NCBI GenBank assembly: GCA_900549235.1
Contig: URNT01000046.1
Coordinates: 1-23,656 of the forward strand
Direction of reading: 5' to 3'
DNA length: 23,656 nt
Origin: an uncultured Clostridium sp.
GTDB taxonomy: Bacteria > Bacillota > Clostridia > Lachnospirales > Lachnospiraceae
This document shows, piece after piece, positions 1-7,948 of this stretch; within the stretch, counting starts at the first letter, position 1; each line of letters opens with the position of its first letter. Below the pieces are notes generated by a model that was not told the DNA's origin, did no database searches, and worked only from the letters and a program-made list of their open reading frames with translations. The position numbers and the translations under genes are program-made.

Positions 1-1237
1 TACCAATCTTTCCCGGCAGCATCCGGTCTAGCTCTTTTGCAATACTTAACCCCAGTCCAAAATGCGATTTATCTGTGTGAGACTGGTCTGCACAGTAGAA
101 CCGGTCAAAGATAAATGGTTTGTCCTTTTCTTCCACGCCAATTCCATGATCTACAATCCAGAACGTCAGTTCTTTTGAAGACATATCCACCCGGATCTGG
201 ATTTCTTTTCCCTCTGGACTATAATGCAGTGCATTATCCAGATAGATACTGAGCAGCTGGAACAATCGCTCCTTGTCTGTCATAATAACTGGAAATAACT
301 CTTCTCCCAGATCCAAAGTCAATTTTATCTTCTTTTTCATGCACCGCGGTTCATAGGCTTCATACAAAGAAATAAGCAGCGTATCCACATTGACCTCAGA
401 AGTATGGATCGTCCACTTTTCCGCATCCGATGACGCTAAAAGAAGCATATCCTTAATTAAACGGGACATACGCATACACTCCGAATCAATGACTTTTAAA
501 TTCCCCTGAAGCCCTTCGTTTTGTGCTTCATGCTGCATATTCTCCACATTTGCCACAATCACAGCCAATGGTGCTTTCAATTCATGGGAGGCAGAAGCAA
601 CAAACTCTTTCTGGCTCTGCATCACACGCTCGGTTGGCTCCAAGGCTTTCTTCAGCAAAAAGCGGCTGACCAGACTGACACAAAGCAGTGTGACAATCCA
701 GATTGCCAGATACATCGGCAGCTGTTCCAAAAACATCTGAAATATAGGCGTTTGCTCATAAACCAGAGTCAATGAATTGTTTGTATCATCTTCGGAAGTA
801 AAATGGGCCAGGTTAATCAGATACCTCTCATAATGGTTTCCTTTCATCTCAACCATTCCTTCCACAGCTGGAAGTTTGGCCTGATTGCCTTCCTCTTCTG
901 CCGAATAGGTAACAATCTGCATTCCCACATTGTTCAGCTGTCCTTCAATATCCTCTAAACCAGTTCTGCTCTCGTAGAGAAGTTCTCCATATGCATCGGT
1001 CAATTTTGATGATACAGACATATCTTTTTCATAGGCAGAAAGAACTTCTTTTGCATTCGCCCCTTCTTCCTCCAGCTGATTAACGATCAGCGCTGTCATT
1101 CTCTGTAAAAAGGTTACTTCTGCCGCCTCGCTTGCATTTACATGATTGGAAAAGGATAATCCAATCACGCCCGTAACAATTACCATGATTGTCATAACAA
1201 AAAACAGGTGCAGTTTTTGAAATAAATGGTTCAGCAT
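1..1237 (-). CDS. Sensor histidine kinase (C-terminus cut by window edge)
   Basis: Membrane sensor kinase that would phosphorylate the response regulator encoded just upstream. I translated the 412 codons visible. The start ATG at 1237-1235 overlaps the regulator's stop (ATGCTGA), so the pair is translationally coupled. TM1 lies at about residues 9-33, an extracellular region of about 140 residues follows, and TM2 is at about 176-196. The H-box SASHELKAP has the phospho-acceptor His218. The N-box (YLDNALHYSPEGKEI), the G1 box (DHGIG) and the F/G2 region (FDRFY ... GLGLSIAKEL) all follow in order, so the catalytic core is intact as far as it goes. It has a large extracytoplasmic sensor, unlike the short intramembrane BceS-type kinases, although it also sits beside ABC transporter genes. 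Only the last residues of the ATPase domain are outside the window. The stimulus is unknown. Confidence 0.95.
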   Translation of the reverse strand, partial: MLNHLFQKLHLFFVMTIMVIVTGVIGLSFSNHVNASEAAEVTFLQRMTALIVNQLEEEGANAKEVLSAYEKDMSVSSKLTDAYGELLYESRTGLEDIEGQLNNVGMQIVTYSAEEEGNQAKLPAVEGMVEMKGNHYERYLINLAHFTSEDDTNNSLTLVYEQTPIFQMFLEQLPMYLAIWIVTLLCVSLVSRFLLKKALEPTERVMQSQKEFVASASHELKAPLAVIVANVENMQHEAQNEGLQGNLKVIDSECMRMSRLIKDMLLLASSDAEKWTIHTSEVNVDTLLISLYEAYEPRCMKKKIKLTLDLGEELFPVIMTDKERLFQLLSIYLDNALHYSPEGKEIQIRVDMSSKELTFWIVDHGIGVEEKDKPFIFDRFYCADQSHTDKSHFGLGLSIAKELDRMLPGKIG

Positions 1238-1917
1238 AGGCTGCACCTCAACTGATATCCGCTTCCATAAATATTCTTAATCTCACATATGCTGTTTAAT
1301 TGCTTTAGCCTTTTCCTGAGAAAGGAAATATAGTTATCTACATTTCCAGGTTCAATGTCTGAATCAGTTCCCCAAACTTTTAGAACCAGCTGTTCTCTTG
1401 TCAGAAGCGTTTCCGGTGATTTGAGTAAGGTGTACAGAAGTTCCGATTCCTTGGCTGTCAACAGGAGTTCCTTTCCATTGGCCTCAAGTTTCCGGTTGGA
1501 GCGTTCCAGCTTTAAGTCCTGATAAGAAAGAATATCCTGCTCTTTCATTTCATGAGGTCTTCTGGTCAAAGCCCGTACCCTTGCCAATAGTTCACGGATA
1601 TAAAACGGTTTGACCAGATAGTCATCTGCTCCTCCATCCAGACCATCAATCCGGTCATCAATAGAGGACATTCCTGTAATAATAATTACTGGAACCGAAA
1701 TTCCTTTTTTACGCATGGCTTTAATAATTGTCAGACCATCAATGACCGGCAGCATCCGGTCAACAATGGCCAGATCATATCCAAATTCTGCATTCAGTGC
1801 GTAGAGAAGCCCTGTTTCCCCATCATGGCAGCAGTCCACCATATAATCATTTCTCAAAAGTTCCTGCTTCATTGCCAAACTCAGCTCTATATCATCTTCC
1901 AATATGAGTATCTTCAC
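1231..1917 (-). CDS. OmpR/PhoB-family response regulator
   Basis: A 228-residue DNA-binding response regulator. The receiver domain (about 1-118) has the acidic pair at residues 7-9, phospho-acceptor Asp53 in IVDRMLP, Thr81 and Lys103 (LVKPF). A winged-helix effector domain (about 130-226) follows, with the typical TAKESELLYTLLKSPE, LTREQL and VDNYISFLRKRL segments. Length and layout are standard. It is first in a two-gene unit with the overlapping kinase gene, transcribed away from the C39/ABC operon. The 164-bp divergent intergenic region carries paired direct repeats with 11-bp spacing in both orientations, the geometry expected for dimers of this family. That supports control of its own promoter and of the operon (inference). 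Confidence 0.96.
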   Translation of the reverse strand: MKILILEDDIELSLAMKQELLRNDYMVDCCHDGETGLLYALNAEFGYDLAIVDRMLPVIDGLTIIKAMRKKGISVPVIIITGMSSIDDRIDGLDGGADDYLVKPFYIRELLARVRALTRRPHEMKEQDILSYQDLKLERSNRKLEANGKELLLTAKESELLYTLLKSPETLLTREQLVLKVWGTDSDIEPGNVDNYISFLRKRLKQLNSICEIKNIYGSGYQLRCSLC

Positions 1918-1947
1918 AATAAATCATCCCTTTCTTTTTCACGGTTC

Positions 1948-2049
1948 AGTATATCAAATATACCAGGGAAAATCTCTAAAAGTCCTCTAAAAATTCATCA
2001 AAATCTTTCTTTTTCTTAGAGGAGTTTTAGATAAGTTTTTGAATAAAAT
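1948..2049. promoter_or_regulatory. Divergent promoters with mirrored response-regulator boxes
   Basis: Read on the minus strand, 1992-1974 is TTTTAGAGGACTTTTAGAG, two identical 8-mers 11 bp apart. Read on the plus strand, 2014-2032 is TCTTAGAGGAGTTTTAGAT, matching it at 16 of 19 positions. The leftward copy lies just upstream of a TATACT -10 (1953-1948) for the regulator gene, where no good -35 is present. The rightward copy lies upstream of a TAAAAT candidate -10 (2044-2049) for the operon. Weak -35s overlapped by direct repeats fit OmpR-type activation. The box is seen in sequence; which protein binds it is inferred, and the rightward -10 is the least certain part. Confidence 0.6.
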
Positions 2050-2081
2050 GGTATGCAGAAAACAGCAAAGGAGGGATTCAA

Positions 2082-2993
2082 TTGCTATGTCAACAACGGC
2101 CTCGGAAACGGCGAAAAAAACACAATCGTCGAAACATTTTCCGTATAATATTAGGCCTGGTACTTATTTCGGTTATCAGCATATGTGCTGTCCGTCTTTT
2201 TTACAGGAGCCGCTCTTCCCCACCATCTGATTCAGATTCTGATTATATAATCATGGCAGCAGATCAAAATGGCAATGTATCCGATACTCCGATAGAAAAT
2301 TCTACGGATGCGGATCTGCTGCAGACCTTACAGACATTGAAAAAACAGGAGCCAAAAATACAGGACATTATCGATCACTTTCAGGAATACCCCTCCGAAC
2401 TCCTCGAAATGTTATCCAAAAATCTGGATATGTTGGACTTTGTATTGGAGTATCCCAATAAAAAAGGAGAGGTTTTCTCTGATACCATCGGTGATGTAAA
2501 ACTTGGAACCTATCCGCTCCTTCTGCAATACGATCCACGATGGGGATACGCATTCTATGGAGACGATGTAATAGCGGTAAACGGATGTGGTCCTACCTGC
2601 CTGTCTATGGTAATTGCTGGTCTAACCGGCAAAAACACCATTACCCCCTATACAATAGCCAGCTATGCCACGCAGCAAGGGTATTATGCCCCAGATTCGG
2701 GCACCAGCTGGTCTCTGATGAGCGATGGTGCATCCCATTTCGGCATTATCGGAGAAGAATTGACCCTCTCTCAATCCGCAATGGAAAACGCCCTGTCATC
2801 TGGACAGCCAATCATCTGCAGTATGCGTCCCGGTGATTTTACAACAACTGGACATTTCATTGTTATCACGGGACTCAAGGATGGAAAATTTATCATAAAG
2901 GATCCCAACAGTAAAGAGCGAAGCAATCAACTTTGGGATTATCAAACACTGGAACATCAAATTAGTAATCTATGGGCATTTCAAGCCTTATAG
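2082..2993 (+). CDS. Membrane-anchored C39-like cysteine peptidase
   Basis: A 303-residue protein with a very basic N-terminus, one transmembrane helix (about 21-40), an acidic/Ser linker with a helical stretch, and a C-terminal C39-like (Peptidase_C39_2 type) domain from about 143 to 300. The fold's papain-like triad is visible: Cys169 in NGCGPTCLSM, His258 in TGHFIVI and Asp274 in IKDPN. The anchor should place the domain outside the cell. The start is TTG at 2082, because AAAGGAGGG (2067-2075) sits 6 bp before it; the nearby ATG at 2087 is in another frame that ends early. C39 domains in bacteriocin exporters are fused to the ABC protein and cut double-glycine leaders. This one stands alone at the head of an ABC operon, so it could instead cleave cell-wall peptides or incoming antimicrobial peptides. 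Substrate unknown. Confidence 0.85.
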   Translation: MLCQQRPRKRRKKHNRRNIFRIILGLVLISVISICAVRLFYRSRSSPPSDSDSDYIIMAADQNGNVSDTPIENSTDADLLQTLQTLKKQEPKIQDIIDHFQEYPSELLEMLSKNLDMLDFVLEYPNKKGEVFSDTIGDVKLGTYPLLLQYDPRWGYAFYGDDVIAVNGCGPTCLSMVIAGLTGKNTITPYTIASYATQQGYYAPDSGTSWSLMSDGASHFGIIGEELTLSQSAMENALSSGQPIICSMRPGDFTTTGHFIVITGLKDGKFIIKDPNSKERSNQLWDYQTLEHQISNLWAFQAL

Positions 2994-3017
2994 AAATAAC
3001 AGAAAGGTGGATATCAC

Positions 3018-3545
3018 ATGAAACACACAAAAATAACAGTAGGATTCGCAACTCTCTTATGTATTTTCTCATTGGCCGGGTGTCAGAGTAAACCTCAGAA
3101 TCAACCCGTTGAGACAGAAACCGAAATGCAGCAAACCAATACTGTGTCTGAGCCCCAGACAGAACAACCTCAGCAGGAATCCTCGGAAACACATCCGAAC
3201 AATGTGCCTGCCAGTGCAGAAGAATTACTGAATTCTGCCACTGTCTCTGGCGAGGTGACTGCTTTTTCTGATACAGGTCTGACCCTTAACCCGCTCTCAA
3301 CAACAGATGCCGGGGCTGCCATCATGGCCGTTGATTCAGAAAATGCGGAAAATCTCCTTACTGTCAACTATCTGGAAAACTGCACGTTCCAGCTTGCCCG
3401 CATCAACCAATCTACCGGAGCACTTGCACTGGAAACCGCAAGTGCCGCAGATATCAAAAAAGAAACATCTATCGCTGTCTATGGTGAAGCAGACGAATCC
3501 GGAGCGATTCTTGCCAAGCAGATTTTCCTGATCCGTTACGAATAA
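3018..3545 (+). CDS. Small lipoprotein, DUF5666-like fold suspected
   Basis: A 175-residue exported lipoprotein. A lysine-containing n-region and hydrophobic core end in the lipobox SLAGC, with lipidation expected at Cys22. A Gln/Glu/Pro/Thr-rich tether of about 50 residues follows, and then a compact domain (about 75-175) with alternating hydrophobic strands (VSGEVTAF, LTVNYLENCTF, SIAVYGEADESG, AKQIFLI). That strand pattern resembles the small beta domains called DUF5666, which I offer only as a resemblance. It lies 24 bp after the C39 gene with its own AGGTGG-type site, and 17 bp before the first permease. A substrate-capturing or chaperone role outside the membrane for the neighbouring transporters is plausible but not shown. 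Confidence 0.8.
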   Translation: MKHTKITVGFATLLCIFSLAGCQSKPQNQPVETETEMQQTNTVSEPQTEQPQQESSETHPNNVPASAEELLNSATVSGEVTAFSDTGLTLNPLSTTDAGAAIMAVDSENAENLLTVNYLENCTFQLARINQSTGALALETASAADIKKETSIAVYGEADESGAILAKQIFLIRYE

Positions 3546-3562
3546 GCAGGGAGGGAACTGTC

Positions 3563-4780
3563 ATGTCATTTTATCACAGAGCCTGCTTATACCTGTTCCG
3601 CAAACGCTCAAAAACTGTTTTATTATTTCTGATCCTTTTACTGGTAAACAGTATGATCCTCGGCACTGTCATGATTCTTCATGCCGCCCAAACAACCAAA
3701 GTGTCTATGCAGGAAAAATCAAAGGCGAAAGCAGTCTGTGAGATCACGCAGGATACATACCAGCTTTCCAGTCAGGATATTTCTGCTGCAGCACAGCTGC
3801 CTCATGTCACATTCCTGAACCGTCATGCAGAAAGCCCAGGTTATCTTTCCGATTTCTTACCCATTACAGCCAGTGATTCTCAGAAACCGGAAAATTCACA
3901 GATTCGTTTAACCGCTTATGACGATTTAGAAAAAGATGGCCCCTTTGCCACACAGAACTATCGCCTGACCGGTGGAAAACTGATCAATCCGCAGTCTGAT
4001 TCCAGTGCAGTCATAAATGAAACATTTGCCACAATCAATGGTATTTCCATCGGAGATCGGATTCGTCTGGAAAATGAACATGGAAAAACCATTTCCCCAA
4101 CCGTCTGTGGCCTGTTTCTTTCCGGAAATGAACACCAACAGGACAATACTCTGGATTCCCTGTACCGTATCGAAAATCAGATTTTTATCGATGCCAAATC
4201 CTATATAACCCTATTTGGTGCCGATCGGTTTAACCGATTGATTGTTTATACCGATCAGCCAGAGCAGACAGAGACTCTGGCTGAGAAACTGCAGGAATTG
4301 TTGGGAGAAAAGGCAGAGGTTACATCCTCCGATCTCTTATACCAGCAGATGAAAGCCCCTCTGGAACAGATCATTCGGATTACAAAACTTATGATGACCT
4401 TCACACTTTTGTCCGGAACCGTTATTGTTTCTCTGCTTCTGTGTATGTGGATGAGAAGCCGTCAGAGGGAAATGGCTGTACTCATCAGTCTTGGAGAGTC
4501 AAAGGGAGCCATCTTTCTCCAGACCTTTCTGGAATCTGTCATGATCTTTCTCCTGGCTGCCATAGGGGCGTGCTGTCTTGGAACTCTCAGTGCTAATGTA
4601 GTGCAGGCCATCCTTTCAGCCTCGGAACTCGCACTTGTCATGACACCAAGCCTTCAGATGAAAGAAATTGTCATTCTGTTTGCAACTGGCAGCCTGGTAA
4701 TTTTGACAGCAGTGCTGCTGTCCCTGGTTCCCGTTTTAACTACCAACCCAAAAGATATCTTATCCAGAATGGAGGGATAA
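3563..4780 (+). CDS. ABC transporter permease, FtsX/MacB family (first subunit)
   Basis: A 405-residue permease. TM1 is at about 17-40, followed by an extracellular MacB-like core of about 230 residues. Three C-terminal helices (about 272-297, 320-350 and 370-395) carry the family's typical RSRQREMAVLISLGESKGAIFLQTFLESV loop after the second helix. FtsX-type permeases of this shape act mechanically or export or remove peptides with a separate ATPase. The start has a GGGAGG site 8-10 bp upstream. The next permease begins one base after its stop, so the two subunits are probably made together as a heterodimer. Rejected alternative: lipoprotein-release LolCE, which belongs to diderm bacteria. 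Confidence 0.92.
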   Translation: MSFYHRACLYLFRKRSKTVLLFLILLLVNSMILGTVMILHAAQTTKVSMQEKSKAKAVCEITQDTYQLSSQDISAAAQLPHVTFLNRHAESPGYLSDFLPITASDSQKPENSQIRLTAYDDLEKDGPFATQNYRLTGGKLINPQSDSSAVINETFATINGISIGDRIRLENEHGKTISPTVCGLFLSGNEHQQDNTLDSLYRIENQIFIDAKSYITLFGADRFNRLIVYTDQPEQTETLAEKLQELLGEKAEVTSSDLLYQQMKAPLEQIIRITKLMMTFTLLSGTVIVSLLLCMWMRSRQREMAVLISLGESKGAIFLQTFLESVMIFLLAAIGACCLGTLSANVVQAILSASELALVMTPSLQMKEIVILFATGSLVILTAVLLSLVPVLTTNPKDILSRMEG

Positions 4781-4781
4781 T

Positions 4782-6230
4782 GTGAATCTATTTCAAAGAG
4801 CCATCCGATCCTGCCTCAGAAAACCAGTCAAAAGCATCCTTCTGCTTCTTGTAATCGGTACGATCAGTCTTCTGTTTGTGTCTGGTATGGCAAGCCGCTC
4901 TGCTAATATTGCAGCAAAAGACAGCACCCGGCAGGCAATCGGGGCCGGTTTCCTGTTAGAAGGAAACCCGGAAAATCGAAACAAACGTCTTCAGGAAGCA
5001 TTTAAAGCAATCGAAGAAACGTTCGGAGTCGGACAAAGCGGCAGTTATCAAGGCGTTCATGCAGAAACGATCATCAGCAATGGACAGCCCTCCGGATATG
5101 TGTGGACGGATCATTCTTTTGAATCCCTCGTCCGGGAAGACATTGAAAAAATAGCTGCTGCTTCCGGAATCTCTGATTACAATATTACAACGGTTCCAAC
5201 TCCTGTAAAGCCAGAGGGCTTTTCCCGAATTGAAGATCCGGACAAAGATCAAACCTATGATTCTAAAGGTGTTTCCCTGGTAGGCAACCGCACGATGAAT
5301 TTGGATTCTAATGTCTTAAATGGAGTCGTAACCATAAAAGATGGGCGTATGACTGTCCCCCAAGACCAGGATGTCTGCGTAATATCAGAAGAACTTGCCC
5401 TTTTAAATAATCTTACAGTCGGTGACGGGATCGGCTTTTCCCCTGTTAAGCAGGAAGGTCCAATCCAATATGCAGAGATTGTAGGTATCTACCAGGTCAG
5501 GGAACCTATGACTCCTTATATGTCCGGCGACACCTACCGCTCCGAAAACATTATTTTTACAAATCTGGACTTTCCGGCAAAAGCGGAACAGGATTCCCCA
5601 CTGTTTGAAAAAGCCTATTTCAAAGTTGAACGGGTCGATGAATACGAAGCAGTAAAGGAACGAATCCAACAGACTGACATCAACTGGGAACGGTATGATT
5701 TGATTGATAACAATGGAAATCTGGATACTATGGCATCCAATTTTAATGACCTGGAGCATATCAGCCAAATGCTTTTACTCATTATTGCTGGTGCCAGTTT
5801 CATTATTTTATCCCTTATTTTTGTTTTCTGGATGAAAAGCCGAACCCATGAAATAGGGATCCTGATGTCCTTAGGAATCTCAAAGCTGGAAATCCTTTTT
5901 CAAATGATTCTGGAAGCCTTTTTCATCGGAATGATTGCCGTCAGCCTTTCTTTTCTGGCTGCTCCCATGGTTTCCAAAACTGCGGCTGAATACCTGGTCG
6001 TTCAACAGGAACAACAGGCACAGCTTCAAGAAGATCAAACGGCAAATCAAATACAGACTGAATATGTTGCCCCAGAGCTGACAGTAACGGATGTACAGAT
6101 ATCTCTGTCCTCATCCATGTTCTGTGCTGATGGCATCAGCATCACACTGTTAACCTTATCATCTGTTTCTCTTGCAGGAATTACGATGTTCCGCAAAAAG
6201 CCAAGAGAAATTTTGAGCGAAATGAGTTAG
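4782..6230 (+). CDS. ABC transporter permease, FtsX/MacB family (second subunit)
   Basis: A 482-residue partner of the preceding permease. It starts at GTG 4782; the site GGAGGG (4771-4776) lies inside the end of the upstream gene and only TAAT separates the two. TM1 is at about 17-37, then a large extracellular domain to about 325, then a helix with the FtsX loop (KSRTHEIGILMSLGISKLEILFQMILEAF) and two more helices. Between the last two helices is an extra Gln/Glu-rich extracellular stretch (about 400-440, QQEQQAQLQEDQTANQIQTEY) that the first permease lacks. The unequal extracellular domains suggest an asymmetric complex. Confidence 0.92.
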   Translation: MNLFQRAIRSCLRKPVKSILLLLVIGTISLLFVSGMASRSANIAAKDSTRQAIGAGFLLEGNPENRNKRLQEAFKAIEETFGVGQSGSYQGVHAETIISNGQPSGYVWTDHSFESLVREDIEKIAAASGISDYNITTVPTPVKPEGFSRIEDPDKDQTYDSKGVSLVGNRTMNLDSNVLNGVVTIKDGRMTVPQDQDVCVISEELALLNNLTVGDGIGFSPVKQEGPIQYAEIVGIYQVREPMTPYMSGDTYRSENIIFTNLDFPAKAEQDSPLFEKAYFKVERVDEYEAVKERIQQTDINWERYDLIDNNGNLDTMASNFNDLEHISQMLLLIIAGASFIILSLIFVFWMKSRTHEIGILMSLGISKLEILFQMILEAFFIGMIAVSLSFLAAPMVSKTAAEYLVVQQEQQAQLQEDQTANQIQTEYVAPELTVTDVQISLSSSMFCADGISITLLTLSSVSLAGITMFRKKPREILSEMS

Positions 6231-6241
6231 GAGGTCCTGCA

Positions 6242-6868
6242 ATGATTTTGGAAGCAAACCATATAAGTTATACTTACCGAACACAAAAAAACATCCCTGT
6301 GCTGCACCAAATATCCGCCGGATTTCAAGCGGGCAGATTTTATTCCATCATAGGCTCCAGCGGATCCGGAAAAACCACCTTTCTCTCCCTTCTTGCCGGA
6401 CTGGACACTCCTGGCGAAGGAGTAATCCAATACGATGGGGAGGATATTCAAAAATGTGGACTTAATTTCCATCGCAGACACCATATTTCTCTGGTATTTC
6501 AGAACTATAACCTGATTGATTATCTTACCGCTCAGGAAAACGTAAAGCTGGGCGGAACCAAAGATCCCAGAGAACTTCTCACCAAAGTAAATATCCCACA
6601 GGATGCCTGGAACCGGAATGTCCTCCAGTTATCCGGCGGTCAGCAGCAAAGAGTGGCGATTGCCCGTGCTCTGGCCAGTGAAGCAAAGGTTCTTCTTGCT
6701 GATGAACCAACTGGGAACCTGGATGAAACCACAACGGGAGAGATTATTGAACTCCTAAAACAAACAGCCTATGAGCTTGGAAAATGTGTCATCGTTGTTA
6801 CCCACAGCAGGGAAGTCGCTCAGGCAGCGGATCACATTTTGAAACTGGATCATGGAACTCTGATATAA
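6242..6868 (+). CDS. ABC transporter ATP-binding protein, MacB/LolD type
   Basis: A 208-residue ATPase for the two FtsX-type permeases. It shows Walker A GSSGSGKTT (about 38-46), the Q-loop (VFQNYNLIDYLTAQENV), the signature LSGGQQQRVAIARAL, Walker B VLLADEPTGNLDE and the switch histidine in VVTHSRE. It is slightly shorter than the usual 220-250 residues and ends soon after the switch region, but no motif is missing. It starts 11 bp after the second permease with a clear AGGAGG site. The subfamily matches the permease type, so genes 3563-6868 make one complete transporter. Confidence 0.95.
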   Translation: MILEANHISYTYRTQKNIPVLHQISAGFQAGRFYSIIGSSGSGKTTFLSLLAGLDTPGEGVIQYDGEDIQKCGLNFHRRHHISLVFQNYNLIDYLTAQENVKLGGTKDPRELLTKVNIPQDAWNRNVLQLSGGQQQRVAIARALASEAKVLLADEPTGNLDETTTGEIIELLKQTAYELGKCVIVVTHSREVAQAADHILKLDHGTLI

Positions 6869-6894
6869 AATACCAACAGAAAGAGAGGCCGCTT

Positions 6895-7083
6895 ATGACA
6901 AAAGAAAACCCAAATACCATTCCATCCAACTATATTCCTGGTCAGGATCCATTGGATGATTATATTGCAGAACAGTTAAAGGCTGCCGCTGATTCCATCC
7001 CACTGAGTGATGATGTGAAATGCAGGGTGGAACAAAAGCTGTCCAACCTAAAAATGCAGGAATCTAAAAACGAAAGGATATAA
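6895..7083 (+). CDS. 62-residue orphan protein between two ABC ATPases
   Basis: I do not recognise a family. It is a small, charged, soluble protein with no signal peptide. It has a disordered Asn/Pro-rich start, then DPLDDYIAEQLKAAADSIPLSDDVKCRVEQKLS, probably two short helices, with one Cys at 43. The pattern of an acidic helix, then a 'IPLSDDVK' turn, then a second helix resembles the cytosolic N-termini of Firmicute membrane anti-sigma proteins, but here nothing follows it. The ATG at 6895 follows a GAGAGG site; the frame is open further upstream only because it overlaps the ATPase gene. It lies 26 bp after one ATPase gene and 4 bp before the next, so it is co-expressed with both. A regulator, an adaptor or a peptide substrate are all open. 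Confidence 0.7.
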   Translation: MTKENPNTIPSNYIPGQDPLDDYIAEQLKAAADSIPLSDDVKCRVEQKLSNLKMQESKNERI

Positions 7084-7087
7084 CAAC

Positions 7088-7948
7088 ATGGACATTCGCA
7101 TTCAGGATTTAAGTATGACCTATCCCAATGGGAAACAAGCTCTTTCAAATTTGAGTCTGGAACTAAAAGCTCCCAGCATGATCGGACTTTTGGGACCAAA
7201 CGGTGCTGGAAAATCCACACTGATGAAGCTTCTGACAGCTGCCTTGGTTCCTTCAAACGGAAGTATCCTTGTAGATGGACAGCCACTTTTGAAACAGGAA
7301 CATCTGTTAAAAAGCCACTTGGGATACCTTCCCCAGACATTTGGACTTTATGAAGAGCTGACTGTTTATCAGTTCCTGGACTATATGGCTGCCTTAAAGG
7401 GATTATCCAACACAAAAACCATTCTGACTAGAGTGATCCAGGAAGTCAACCTTACGGAAAAATCCAATGCCCGGATCCGAACCCTGTCCGGCGGTCAGCG
7501 TCAGCGGGTTGGAATTGCCCAAGCATTTTTAGGCGATCCAAAACTCCTGATTTTTGATGAGCCAACCGTAGGATTGGATCCAGAAGAACGGATCCACTTC
7601 CGCAACTTATTTTCCCAGGCTGCCCAGGAACGTCTGGTACTTTTAAGCACCCATATCATCGAGGATGTACAGTCTGTCTGTGACCAGCTGATTGTTATCC
7701 ACCACGGCTCCATCCTCTTTACTGGAGCACCGTCTGACCTGATCCGGCTCGCCGCTGGACACGTAGGCACCTTTTTTGAACAGGACACGTCCCATGAGCA
7801 GGGTCTTCACATTACAAGCCGTGTCAATACTGCTTTCGGGGTACGCTGCAGGGGGGTATGGGAAACACTTCCCTCTTACGCTCACGCCGAAGAACCCACC
7901 TTAGAAGACGCCTACCTTTATCTGATCTCCAAGGAGGAACTGCGATGA
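7088..7948 (+). CDS. ABC transporter ATP-binding protein, ABC-2 export type
   Basis: A 286-residue ATPase. It has Walker A GPNGAGKSTLMK (about 36-47), the Q-loop (LPQTFGLYEELTVYQFLDYMA), the signature LSGGQRQRVGIAQA, Walker B LLIFDEPTVGLDPEE, and the switch His in LSTHIIEDV. A C-terminal extension of about 65 residues follows. It is of the CcmA/NatA export type and differs in sequence class from the upstream MacB-type ATPase. Its stop overlaps the start of the permease-peptidase gene (ATGA), tying it to that partner. It therefore powers the second transporter of the operon. Confidence 0.95.
   Translation: MDIRIQDLSMTYPNGKQALSNLSLELKAPSMIGLLGPNGAGKSTLMKLLTAALVPSNGSILVDGQPLLKQEHLLKSHLGYLPQTFGLYEELTVYQFLDYMAALKGLSNTKTILTRVIQEVNLTEKSNARIRTLSGGQRQRVGIAQAFLGDPKLLIFDEPTVGLDPEERIHFRNLFSQAAQERLVLLSTHIIEDVQSVCDQLIVIHHGSILFTGAPSDLIRLAAGHVGTFFEQDTSHEQGLHITSRVNTAFGVRCRGVWETLPSYAHAEEPTLEDAYLYLISKEELR

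Noticed and set aside
2039..2230. Alternative start of the C39 gene at the ATG at 2087 or 2039 in another frame
   Set aside because: That frame ends at 2230 with no domain; the TTG at 2082 has a well-placed AAAGGAGGG and leads into the full peptidase.
3018..7083. A double-glycine leader peptide or bacteriocin precursor for the C39 peptidase
   Set aside because: No small ORF in the operon has a GG/GA leader followed by a peptide core; the 62-residue protein has no such motif.
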